Below, in pieces: positions 1 through 6,142 of a stretch of DNA of 6,266 nucleotides (positions within the stretch are counted from its first letter, which is position 1; the number at the start of each line of letters is the position of its first letter). This DNA is from Erginobacter sp964465735 (lineage in GTDB: Bacteria > Auribacterota > Erginobacteria > Erginobacterales > Erginobacteraceae). Under the pieces are notes generated by a model. It was given only the letters and a program-made list of their open reading frames with translations. It did no database searches and had not been told where the DNA came from. Both the position numbers and the translations under genes were made by a program. The stretch is taken from contig CAYXKT010000149.1 of NCBI GenBank assembly GCA_964465735.1, positions 1-6,266 on the forward strand, read 5' to 3'.

Positions 1-51
1 AATCGCTCAACTTAGGTTGTAGTTTCTATCCTAAAACCGGATCTTTAAGAG

Positions 52-870
52 TCATCTTTGTGAAGAAGGGAAGAAAAGCGGCCGCCCGGTCTCCGGATGG
101 AGAATAACATCAAGTCGGGCCCGGTAGAGATGTGAGAGGTTTTCCCCGGTGATCAACTCATCGGCCGGACCGTCTTTCCAGACCTCCCCGGCCCGAAGAA
201 AGACCAGCCGGCCGCAGTAGGCACTGGCCAGGTTGAGGTCGTGGAGGACGGTGAGGATGGTCAGCCCCGCCTCCCGATGGAGCCGCCGGAGGAGTCGAAA
301 GATCTCCTGCTGATAACCGAGGTCAAGGTGGAGGGTCGGTTCGTCGAGGATCAAAAGTTCCGGCTCCTGGGCCAGGGCGACCGCGATCAGAACCCGCTGC
401 TGCTCTCCCCCGCTTAACTCGGCAAAGTTCTTCTTCCGGAAAACCTCCGTCGCGGTAGCCTCCAGAGCCCGGGTCACCGCCTCCCGGTCCGTCGGCGAGG
501 CCCGCCATTGGAAGGGACGGAAGTGAGGGATTCGTCCCAGGAGGACCAGGTCCTCGACCGCCAGATCAATCTCCCCTCCCCGGTTCTGGGGGACAACCGC
601 CCGCCGCCGGGCCAGATCGCCGGGCATCCACTCGGCATACGGTTGGCCCCGGTAGAACAGTTCGCCGCCGCGAGGAGAAAGAACACCGGTAAGAACCCGA
701 ATCAGGGTAGTCTTCCCCGAGCCGTTGGGACCGGCCAGGCCGACAAACTCCCCCTGGCGGATAGTGAGATCGATCCCCCGCAGGATCTCCTCCTTCCCGT
801 ATCCGGCGGTGATCTCTCGGACCGCGAGGAGTTCTGTGGTATTTTTAGCTGTGTCTGACATTGAAAGCAT
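52..870 (-). CDS. ABC importer ATP-binding protein (BtuD/FecE class)
   Basis: This 272-residue protein is the nucleotide-binding subunit of a metal-chelate (corrinoid, siderophore or heme) importer. It would sit on the cytoplasmic face and hydrolyse ATP to drive the permease. All core motifs are intact: Walker A GPNGSGKTT at residues 47-55, Q-loop Gln95 (VVPQ), signature LSGGEQQ at 152-158, Walker B LLILDEP at 172-178, and the switch His210 (VLHDLNLA). The length is typical of the family. The ATG at 870 is used, but the in-frame ATG three codons later (MSDTAKN, at 861) is equally possible, because neither has a clear Shine-Dalgarno sequence. The gene is the last of the importer operon, 70 bases after the permease, and that gap is filled by a heptamer repeat. 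No terminator is visible in the 51 bases after the stop, so the operon may continue beyond the window. The family assignment is firm; the substrate is inferred from the neighbours. Confidence 0.95.
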   Translation of the reverse strand: MLSMSDTAKNTTELLAVREITAGYGKEEILRGIDLTIRQGEFVGLAGPNGSGKTTLIRVLTGVLSPRGGELFYRGQPYAEWMPGDLARRRAVVPQNRGGEIDLAVEDLVLLGRIPHFRPFQWRASPTDREAVTRALEATATEVFRKKNFAELSGGEQQRVLIAVALAQEPELLILDEPTLHLDLGYQQEIFRLLRRLHREAGLTILTVLHDLNLASAYCGRLVFLRAGEVWKDGPADELITGENLSHLYRARLDVILHPETGRPLFFPSSQR

Positions 871-900
871 TGTGCCGCGTTGCCTGAAACGGTTATCGGG

Positions 901-946
901 AATCAGTACTCGGTACTGTTCACTGATTACCGATTACTGATCACTG
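901..946 (-). repeat. degenerate 7-bp tandem repeat between permease and ATPase genes
   Basis: Read on the minus strand, the tract divides into six 7-bp units plus a partial one: CAGTGAT, CAGTAAT, CGGTAAT, CAGTGAA, CAGTACC, GAGTACT, GATT. The consensus is close to CAGTNAT. The first unit overlaps the end of the permease gene: its CAG is the last codon and its TGA is the stop. The tract fills more than half of the gap to the ATPase start. The units degrade with distance from the permease. The period is seen directly; no function can be assigned. Confidence 0.75.
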
Positions 947-1960
947 CTCCCCCCTCTCCCGGCCGGAGACCAGGAAGTAGATAAAAAGACTCCCCCCGAG
1001 GATCCCGGTAACGACGCCGACCGGCAGCTCGGCGGGGGCCCGGACGGTCCGGGCGAGCAGGTCGCAAAAGACTAAAAATATCCCGCCGGAGAGAAAGGAG
1101 GCGGGGATGGTCAGGCGATGATCGTTGCCGAGAAAGATCCTCACAACGTGAGGGACAACCAGACCGACAAAGCCGATCACCCCGGCCGCCGCCACCGCCG
1201 TCCCGGCCAGGAGGGAGCCGAGAAAAAAAAGCTGTTTCTGGTCCCGGCGGAGCCGGACCCCGAGACCGATCGCCCCCTCCTCCCCCAGTTCCAGGGCGTT
1301 CAGGGTCCAGGCCCGGGCCAGGGCGGCCGCGGTGCCAAGCAGGATCACCGGGATCGCGAAGAAGAGCAGAGCCGGATCGGCGGAGTCAAGCGAGCCCATC
1401 GTCCAGTAGATCACCGCCCGGAAACGCTGGAGATCGGCGACTGAAAGCAGGAGCATTATCAGGGAGGAGGAGATAAACGAGATCATCACCCCGATCAGGA
1501 GCAGGTAGGGGATATGGAGAAATCGGCGCCGGCGGGCGATGGCATAAGCCAGCGAGACCGCCAGCCAGGCGCCGACAAATCCGAATAGCGGGAGGGTGAA
1601 CCGGGGGAGAAAGGGACCAAGCATAAAACCGATACTGATCCCCAGGGCCGCCCCGCCGGAGACCCCGAGAGTATAGGGCTCGACCAGGGGGTTACGGAAG
1701 AGACCCTGGAAGATCACCCCGGCTACCGCCAACCCCCCGCCGACGATCAGGCCCAGGATCACCCGGGGGAGGCGGAGGCGGAGCATAATGACCGCCTCCA
1801 GGGAAGAATCCTCTCTTCCGGAGATGGCGGAGCCGATGACCCCAAGGACCCGGGCCGGACTGAAGGCCACGGAACCGAGCGAGAGCGAGAGCAGAGGAAT
1901 GGCCACCGCCAGCCCGGCCAGAAGCAGATAGAACCTGGTTGCCCGCCGACCACCGCTCAT
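941..1960 (-). CDS. FecCD/BtuC-type ABC importer permease
   Basis: This 339-residue inner-membrane protein would form a homodimer that carries the substrate received from the periplasmic binding protein. Hydrophobic segments run along its whole length, consistent with the roughly ten helices of the BtuC/FhuB/FecCD family, and the size is normal. Family landmarks are visible: GLFRNPLVEPYTLGVSGG at residues 86-103, WTMGSL at 186-191, the cytoplasmic coupling region LELGEEGAIGLGV at 223-235, GLVVPHVVR at 266-274, and APAELPVGVVTG near 308-319. The start codon overlaps the stop of the binding-protein gene by four bases (ATGA), which indicates translational coupling and fixes the start. A weak GGCGG precedes it. 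The last codon and the stop lie within the first unit of a heptamer repeat. The family is certain. Whether the cargo is a corrinoid, siderophore or heme is not shown by this gene. Confidence 0.95.
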   Translation of the reverse strand: MSGGRRATRFYLLLAGLAVAIPLLSLSLGSVAFSPARVLGVIGSAISGREDSSLEAVIMLRLRLPRVILGLIVGGGLAVAGVIFQGLFRNPLVEPYTLGVSGGAALGISIGFMLGPFLPRFTLPLFGFVGAWLAVSLAYAIARRRRFLHIPYLLLIGVMISFISSSLIMLLLSVADLQRFRAVIYWTMGSLDSADPALLFFAIPVILLGTAAALARAWTLNALELGEEGAIGLGVRLRRDQKQLFFLGSLLAGTAVAAAGVIGFVGLVVPHVVRIFLGNDHRLTIPASFLSGGIFLVFCDLLARTVRAPAELPVGVVTGILGGSLFIYFLVSGRERGEQ

Positions 1961-2892
1961 CCGCCCGCTTCTGACCCCCCGGCAGCTCTCCCGGTCAGGA
2001 AAAGCTCGATCAGCTCCAGCCCTTCTGCCAGGCGAGGACCCAGACGGCAGACAGTATCGGGATCGAGGAGGAAGACCCGGCGGTTCTTGACCGCCCGCAG
2101 TTTGCCGAACCTCCGCCAGAAGGTCATCGCCTCCTCGGCCTCGCTGCCCATCGCGGCGACGATGATCACCTCAGGGTCCTCGGCCAGGACCCGCTCCCGG
2201 CTGAAGATCGGGTAGCGCGAGGAGAGATCACCGGCGATATTCTTACCCCCGGCGATCTCGACCATCTCTCCAATCAGGGTAGCCCGGGAAGCGGTAACCA
2301 GTGGCTGGACGCCGATCTGGATAAATACCGCAACCGGCGGTCGGTTGGCGGTCCGGGACCGAACCCCTTCGATGACTTCCCCCAGTGTCGCGACCCGGGT
2401 AGCGGCGGCCTCTTCCCGGCCGAGGAGAGCCCCCAGACGGCCGAGAAAGGCAAAATAGGCGGTGAAATCCGGCGACTCCGGGAAGACAAAGACCGCGATC
2501 CCCAACCCCCGGAGCCGGGCTACCGTCTCCCGGCTGTTGCCTTCCCGGGTGGCCAGGACCAGGTCGGGAGAAAGGGCAACAATCCGCTCCAGACCGGGGT
2601 TCCTGAGCCCTCCCAGCCGTTCGGGGACGGGCTGACCGGGGGGGAGCGGACAGAAATCGCTCACCCCGACCAGCCGCTCCCCGGCGGAGAGGGCGATCAC
2701 ATTCTCGGTCAGGTCAGGGTTAAGGGAAACGATCCGCGCCGCCGGATGGCCATTCCGGAACTGAAGGCCGGTCGCGTCAACCAGTTCACCCTCCCCAGCT
2801 CCGGCCGCACCTGTCATCGCTCCAAAAAGCCAGAGAAGACTCGAGACAACCAGGCTGCTGACCCTGAAAGTTGAGAGTATTTTACTGACCAC
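1957..2892 (-). CDS. periplasmic substrate-binding protein, BtuF-like (helical-backbone metal receptor)
   Basis: This is the capture protein of the importer, 311 residues from the chosen GTG start at 2892. The open frame extends up to 3129, but that part runs through the tRNA-Leu gene and cannot be the true N terminus. GTG at 2892 gives a good signal peptide: Lys4 and Arg10, a hydrophobic core around residues 12-26, and AGA before GE for cleavage after about residue 32. A GGGA lies about 12 bases upstream, a rather distant ribosome site. There is no lipobox cysteine, so the mature protein is probably soluble in the periplasm. Landmarks are RIVSLNP at 53-59, Thr62-Glu63, GERLVGVSDFC near 71-81, and NPGLERIVALSPDLVLA at 98-114. 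The SDFC segment resembles cobalamin/corrinoid binders. Siderophore or heme binding remains possible. The stop overlaps the permease start (ATGA). Confidence 0.9.
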   Translation of the reverse strand: MVSKILSTFRVSSLVVSSLLWLFGAMTGAAGAGEGELVDATGLQFRNGHPAARIVSLNPDLTENVIALSAGERLVGVSDFCPLPPGQPVPERLGGLRNPGLERIVALSPDLVLATREGNSRETVARLRGLGIAVFVFPESPDFTAYFAFLGRLGALLGREEAAATRVATLGEVIEGVRSRTANRPPVAVFIQIGVQPLVTASRATLIGEMVEIAGGKNIAGDLSSRYPIFSRERVLAEDPEVIIVAAMGSEAEEAMTFWRRFGKLRAVKNRRVFLLDPDTVCRLGPRLAEGLELIELFLTGRAAGGSEAGG

Positions 2893-2939
2893 GAATAGTT
2901 TTTTCCCGATAGGGATAATTGCTGAAGCAACCCGGGTAT

Positions 2940-2966
2940 ATCGGCCTTCCGTCCGGGAAGACCGAT
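2940..2966 (-). other. strong hairpin at the tRNA-Leu / importer mRNA junction
   Basis: On the minus strand an 11-bp stem (positions 2956-2966 with 2940-2950, one T·G wobble) encloses a 5-base loop, CGGAC. It begins at the tRNA discriminator base and lies about 48 bases before the importer GTG start. No T-run follows, so it is not a standard intrinsic terminator. It could be an RNA-processing or mRNA-stabilising element, or an attenuating hairpin. The pairing is seen; the role is inferred. Confidence 0.6.
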
Positions 2967-3050
2967 GCCGGAGGCGGGACTCGAACCCGCACGGCACTGT
3001 GTGCCAAGGGATTTTAAGTCCCTTGTGTCTGCCAGTTCCACCACTCCGGC
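2966..3050 (-). tRNA. trnL: tRNA-Leu (anticodon UAA)
   Basis: The 85-nucleotide sequence folds as a class II tRNA. It has a perfect 7-bp acceptor stem (GCCGGAG with CTCCGGC), an anticodon stem AGGGA/TCCCT around loop CTTAAAA giving anticodon UAA, a long variable arm (GGCAC/GTGCC), and a T arm GCGGG-TTCGAGT-CCCGC. The discriminator is A, as expected for leucine, and CCA is not encoded. It decodes UUA, and UUG by wobble. It lies only 73 bases upstream of the importer start on the same strand, with a promoter about 50 bases in front of it. Cotranscription with the importer genes is therefore likely. Confidence 0.97.
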
Positions 3051-3099
3051 CTCGATAAGACCATAGATCTGGGATCCCTTGCTTCCCAGCACCGGGGCT

Positions 3100-3129
3100 A
3101 TTATATCTCAACCCCTCCCGATAAAACAA
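3100..3129 (-). promoter_or_regulatory. putative sigma-70-type promoter for tRNA-Leu (and importer operon)
   Basis: On the minus strand a perfect TATAAT (3100-3105) lies 18 bases downstream of TTGTTT (3124-3129), a half-match to TTGACA. Transcription would start near 3093, giving a leader of about 43 bases before tRNA-Leu. No other convincing promoter lies between here and the importer start codon. Confidence 0.6.
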
Positions 3130-3228
3130 CCTTCGATCAGTGGATAGCGCTTAGCAGATCGCCGCTGATTAAAGGATGGGTGAGTTATCACGCGCTTTTC
3201 TCCCTCCGCCGTCAGCGGATTCAGACAA

Positions 3229-3253
3229 CAATCCGCGGCTCCGATCCGCGGTT
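3229..3253 (-). terminator. possible weak terminator of the antiporter gene
   Basis: Two copies of CCGCGG separated by 7 bases can pair as a GC-rich hairpin, with AA/TT extending the stem past one bulged base. It lies about 20 bases after the antiporter stop. On the minus strand it is followed by ATTGTTGTC, a poor T-tract, so termination would be inefficient at best. A smaller GC hairpin (TCCGC/GCGGA, 3205-3219) follows. Confidence 0.25.
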
Positions 3254-3271
3254 CGGACAGAAGATGGCCGG

Positions 3272-5587
3272 TCACTCCCCGGGGGGGCGGCTGTCCTCAA
3301 GCGCCGGGGGGGAGATCTCGGCAGCGAGTTTTTCCAGTTGCTCGGGAGGAGCCAGGAGCAGAAGAAGATCACCGGAGTTTATCCGGGTAGAGGCCTCCGG
3401 GCCGGTCTGGGCCCTGCCGTCCCGCATCATCGCGACCACCTGGATACCGAAATTGCCCGGCCAGTCCAAATCCCGCAGCATCTGGCCGGAGACGGGGCTC
3501 TCCGGAGGAACCTTCAGGGATTTCAGGATATGGCTCTCTTGGGATTTGCCCCGGGGTTCGCCCCCCCCGGCTCGGGCCAGCAGATCCCAGGCCTGTTTAA
3601 TCTGCTGGTCACTGCCCAGCAACAGCAACTCATCCCCGGGGAAGATCTGGGCCATCGGCCCAAGATCCAGCAACAGATACCCGTGCCGCTGGATAGCGAC
3701 GATGGAACAGCCCACAGTATTGCGCAGATCTAAAGCACTCAGGGACATCCCCACCACCGGAGAATCGTCCCGGACCCGGAACTCCCGGAGATTCAAATCC
3801 CACTCCTCGTCTTTCCAGTTCTCGAAGAGATCACGGGGGGAAGGCACCGGCGTCGGATCATCCCCCGAACTGAGCAGGGAATTAATTTCCTGGTGGATAC
3901 GGAGAAAACGGCGCCAGGAAAATAATATTATGGGGATCGCGATCAGTGCGGTGACGGAGATGATTACCTGGCGGGGAAGTTCGACGGGCAGAAAGTTCCA
4001 GATCCAGATCAGCAGGAAGAGCGCAAAGATCACCCGCAGCAAACTGGAAAGAACGAAAATCGTCCACCGATCCGGAAGCCTTTTCTCAAAGAGGCGGTTG
4101 ATCAAAATATCGATCAAAGCGATAAGATTGCGCCAGATGATGATAATGGGGCTGAGGCAGACGAGACCGATGACAATCCAGTATCCGACCTGAGCCGCCG
4201 GCTGTGAGAACAGCCGGGGGAGGGATCTTTCCAGGATCCCGAAGAGCCTTCCGGCAAAGACCAACATCGTCGAGATCAGCAGGATCGCGATCCCGATCAA
4301 AAGCAATCGCCGGCGCAAGAGACCCCAGAAGACGCTATCCTTCCTCCACCGGCCCGACGACCGCCAGAATTCCCGCCAGGACCCGTGAACTCGGTATAAA
4401 AGTGGCAATTTATCTTCCCCGACCAGGCGGCTGAGCCGGGCCCCCCACCTGGCGACCAGGGGTGAGAGCAGACTGGTCACCAATACAGTACCGACCACCG
4501 CGCCCTGAAAACTCGCGGGAAACAAGCCTCCAGCGATCGCCACCCCGGCAATTATGAAGGAGAATTCCCCCAGCGGAGTCAGACAGAGGGCCGTCCGCAG
4601 GGCCGTCCGCGGATGCTCGCCCACCAGAAGCAAGCCGGAGAAGGCCGCCACCGGACGGCCCACCATCGCCCCGACCACCCCGAGCACGATCCATTTGAAC
4701 TCGCCGGGGAGGCTGCGAAGATCCACCATCATCCCGATGGTGACGAAAAAGACAGTCAAAAATATATCCTTGAGACCCTGGAAGTTGCGCTCGATCAGGT
4801 CCTTCTCCCGGGTCTGGGCCATCACCATCCCGCAGAGAAAGGCGCCCAGGGCGACCGAGAAGCCGGCATTCACCGCCAGCAGCGCGGTAAGGAGGAGGGA
4901 CGCGGAGACAAAGACGCTGATCGCTTCCGAATCCCGGCCCTTCCCCGCCCGGCGGAGCAGCCGGGGCAGCAGAAGAGAGCCGCCGATGAAGACCAGGACG
5001 ACAAATCCGGCCAGCAACCCGATAACCCCGGCGGGGCCGCGAGGGGAGACCCCGCCCCCGGCGGTGATATAGGAGCCAAGCACCGCCAGCATCACCACCG
5101 CGACAATATCTTCCAGCAGGGTGGCGCTCAGAGCCAACTGGCCGTGACGTTCGTAACCGATCCCCAATTCCTGGATAAGCTTACTGATAATCGCCGAACT
5201 GCTGTTCATAAAGACCGCGGCCAAAGCGATCCCGGCGGCGGCGGAGAGGCCCAGAGTCACGGCGACCGATCGAGTCGCGGTCAGAATCAGCAACGAACTC
5301 AGGATGGTGGAGATGACCACCGCGAGACCCAGTTGCCGAACCCGGCGCAGACTGAACTGGATCCCGATGGAGAACATCAAAAAAATGATGCCCAACTGGG
5401 CGATCACGGCGATCCGATCGCCATCAGTAACGAAGGGGAAGATAATCTCCGGGGTCCCGATGACCAGACCGGCCGTGATGTATCCCACCACCGGGGAAAG
5501 TCCGATCCGGCGGCAGATGTAGCCGGCGATAGAGGCCGAGAGCAGGATGATCCCCAGATCCTGAAGGAATAAGAAAGGATCAGCCAT
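3272..5587 (-). CDS. CPA2-family cation:proton antiporter with two RCK_C (TrkA_C) domains
   Basis: This 771-residue inner-membrane protein is expected to exchange K+ or Na+ for protons in pH or ion homeostasis. Residues 1 to about 390 form the Na+/H+-exchanger domain: GYITAGLVIG near 35-44, the unwound-helix segment MNSSSAI at 127-133, and the likely ion-binding pair Glu159-Asp160 in ATLLEDIVAVV. Four further hydrophobic segments follow (about 425-450, 468-490, 508-533, 540-557). Two RCK_C-type ligand-binding domains then lie at about 598-672 (VVGMSLSALDLR, FPGDELLLLG) and 687-758 (SGDLLLLLAP). No RCK_N/TrkA_N nucleotide-binding Rossmann fold is present, unlike KefB and KefC. The ATG at 5587 gives the normal start just before the first helix, although only a weak AGG precedes it. 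Ion specificity cannot be read from the sequence. The gene seems monocistronic, with its own putative promoter. Confidence 0.93.
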   Translation of the reverse strand: MADPFLFLQDLGIILLSASIAGYICRRIGLSPVVGYITAGLVIGTPEIIFPFVTDGDRIAVIAQLGIIFLMFSIGIQFSLRRVRQLGLAVVISTILSSLLILTATRSVAVTLGLSAAAGIALAAVFMNSSSAIISKLIQELGIGYERHGQLALSATLLEDIVAVVMLAVLGSYITAGGGVSPRGPAGVIGLLAGFVVLVFIGGSLLLPRLLRRAGKGRDSEAISVFVSASLLLTALLAVNAGFSVALGAFLCGMVMAQTREKDLIERNFQGLKDIFLTVFFVTIGMMVDLRSLPGEFKWIVLGVVGAMVGRPVAAFSGLLLVGEHPRTALRTALCLTPLGEFSFIIAGVAIAGGLFPASFQGAVVGTVLVTSLLSPLVARWGARLSRLVGEDKLPLLYRVHGSWREFWRSSGRWRKDSVFWGLLRRRLLLIGIAILLISTMLVFAGRLFGILERSLPRLFSQPAAQVGYWIVIGLVCLSPIIIIWRNLIALIDILINRLFEKRLPDRWTIFVLSSLLRVIFALFLLIWIWNFLPVELPRQVIISVTALIAIPIILFSWRRFLRIHQEINSLLSSGDDPTPVPSPRDLFENWKDEEWDLNLREFRVRDDSPVVGMSLSALDLRNTVGCSIVAIQRHGYLLLDLGPMAQIFPGDELLLLGSDQQIKQAWDLLARAGGGEPRGKSQESHILKSLKVPPESPVSGQMLRDLDWPGNFGIQVVAMMRDGRAQTGPEASTRINSGDLLLLLAPPEQLEKLAAEISPPALEDSRPPGE

Positions 5588-5677
5588 CGCCTGACATCAC
5601 TTATGGGTAAAGGTTCGCTTACAGCGGGTCCGGAGGATTAACCACCGGATCAGCTAAAGAACAAGTTTGGGTTGGTT

Positions 5678-5706
5678 ATTATTGCCAAACCCCGCGCGGA
5701 AGGCAA
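5678..5706 (-). promoter_or_regulatory. putative promoter of the antiporter gene
   Basis: On the minus strand TTGCCT (5701-5706, 4 of 6 match to TTGACA) and AATAAT (5678-5683, 5 of 6 match to TATAAT) are separated by the ideal 17 bases. Transcription would begin near 5671, giving a leader of roughly 84 bases. It lies after the strong upstream terminator, which supports independent transcription of the antiporter. Confidence 0.45.
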
Positions 5707-5848
5707 GCAGGAAAGCCCCTTTAAAATCCAGCCGGCCCCACTGTCCGACCCCTTGGAGAAGGGATACAGACTTTATCCGGTTATCAATCATCGCTCCGCC
5801 CCGATGGTGATCGGGATAACGGCGAATTTTTCCGGCGGCGAGGTGGTT

Positions 5849-5878
5849 AAAAAAGGCAGCCTGATGAATCAGGCTGCC
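5849..5878 (-). terminator. strong Rho-independent terminator
   Basis: A perfect 10-bp stem, GGCAGCCTGA with TCAGGCTGCC, encloses a 4-base loop and is followed on the minus strand by six T residues and then AACC. No T-run exists on the plus side, so it acts only on leftward transcripts. It ends the transcript carrying tRNA-Cys and the structured RNA candidate, and lies about 260 bases before the antiporter start. Confidence 0.9.
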
Positions 5879-5891
5879 GGGGACAGGGGTA

Positions 5892-6045
5892 TCATTAACG
5901 TCTGAACGCCAACCTCAGATCACATAGAATTTATCATTGTGAGAAACGGGGTAGCGGAGCAATCTCAGCACAAATTACCATAGATTGCCGCTCCGCCCCT
6001 CCGGGCAAAGACCTGGTTTTCGGGTTTTCGTTCAGACAGCAATGA
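5892..6045 (-). ncRNA. structured ncRNA candidate, 6S RNA-like (ssrS-like)
   Basis: No credible protein is encoded here, but the stretch folds as one long rod. The outer stem pairs 6041-6045 with 5892-5896 and 6029-6037 with 5900-5908 (nine perfect pairs, GTCTGAACG/CGTTCAGAC). After a 2x2 internal loop it pairs 6023-6026 with 5911-5914. A large central bubble follows, with 23 bases on the 5' side and 33 on the 3' side; the 3' side holds a small TCACA/TGTGA hairpin. An apical arm comes next: GGGG/CCCC, CGGAG/CTCCG and CAATCT/AGATTG, separated by 3-base bulges, with a 16-base loop (5948-5999). A closing stem, a central bubble with a 3'-side hairpin, and a terminal arm are the hallmarks of 6S RNA, which binds the housekeeping RNA polymerase holoenzyme. 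The length (about 155 nt) is close to that family. A terminator follows 13 bases later. The fold is seen; the 6S identity is inferred, and another ncRNA class is possible. Confidence 0.5.
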
Positions 6046-6070
6046 CCGTAAATTCTTCTTCTTTGATTTA

Positions 6071-6142
6071 AGGCGCGGACCGGATTTGAACCGGTGAATA
6101 GCGGTTTTGCAGACCGCCGCCTTACCACTTGGCTACCGCGCC
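6071..6142 (-). tRNA. trnC: tRNA-Cys (anticodon GCA)
   Basis: The 72-nucleotide sequence forms a complete cloverleaf. It has acceptor stem GGCGCGG/CCGCGCC, anticodon stem GCGGT/ACCGC around loop CTGCAAA with anticodon GCA, and T arm CCGG-TTCAAAT-CCGG, here with at least four pairs (a fifth is A-T). The discriminator base is U, a known identity element for cysteine tRNA. CCA is not encoded. The structured RNA candidate starts about 25 bases downstream with no terminator between, so both are probably made as one precursor ending at 5849. I found no convincing promoter in the 124 bases upstream. Confidence 0.97.

Noticed and set aside
2893..3129. Upstream extension of the binding-protein reading frame to an ATG at 3129
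   Set aside because: The extension translates the whole tRNA-Leu gene and places the signal peptide about 80 residues inside the protein. The GTG at 2892 gives a normal N terminus.
3180..4193. Long plus-strand open frame of 337 codons
   Set aside because: It is antisense to the antiporter C-terminal half, rich in Ser and Arg, with no recognisable domain and no plausible start context.
4613..5572. Long plus-strand open frame of 319 codons
   Set aside because: It lies entirely inside the antiporter gene on the opposite strand. Its product is dominated by low-complexity charged residues (Asp, His, Gln, Arg), typical of an antisense shadow in GC-rich DNA.
5672..5905. A 77-codon open frame on the plus strand (TTG start) in the gap upstream of the antiporter
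   Set aside because: It has no ribosome-binding site, runs through the perfect terminator hairpin and into the structured RNA region, overlaps the putative antiporter promoter, and resembles no family I know.
5588..6070. Riboswitch controlling the antiporter
   Set aside because: The structured element is separated from the gene by a complete terminator, about 260 bases of sequence and a separate putative promoter. I recognised no known ion or c-di-AMP riboswitch core.
5934..6128. Minus-strand open frame of 64 codons
   Set aside because: It overlaps tRNA-Cys and the structured RNA candidate, so its apparent sequence is a by-product of RNA genes.
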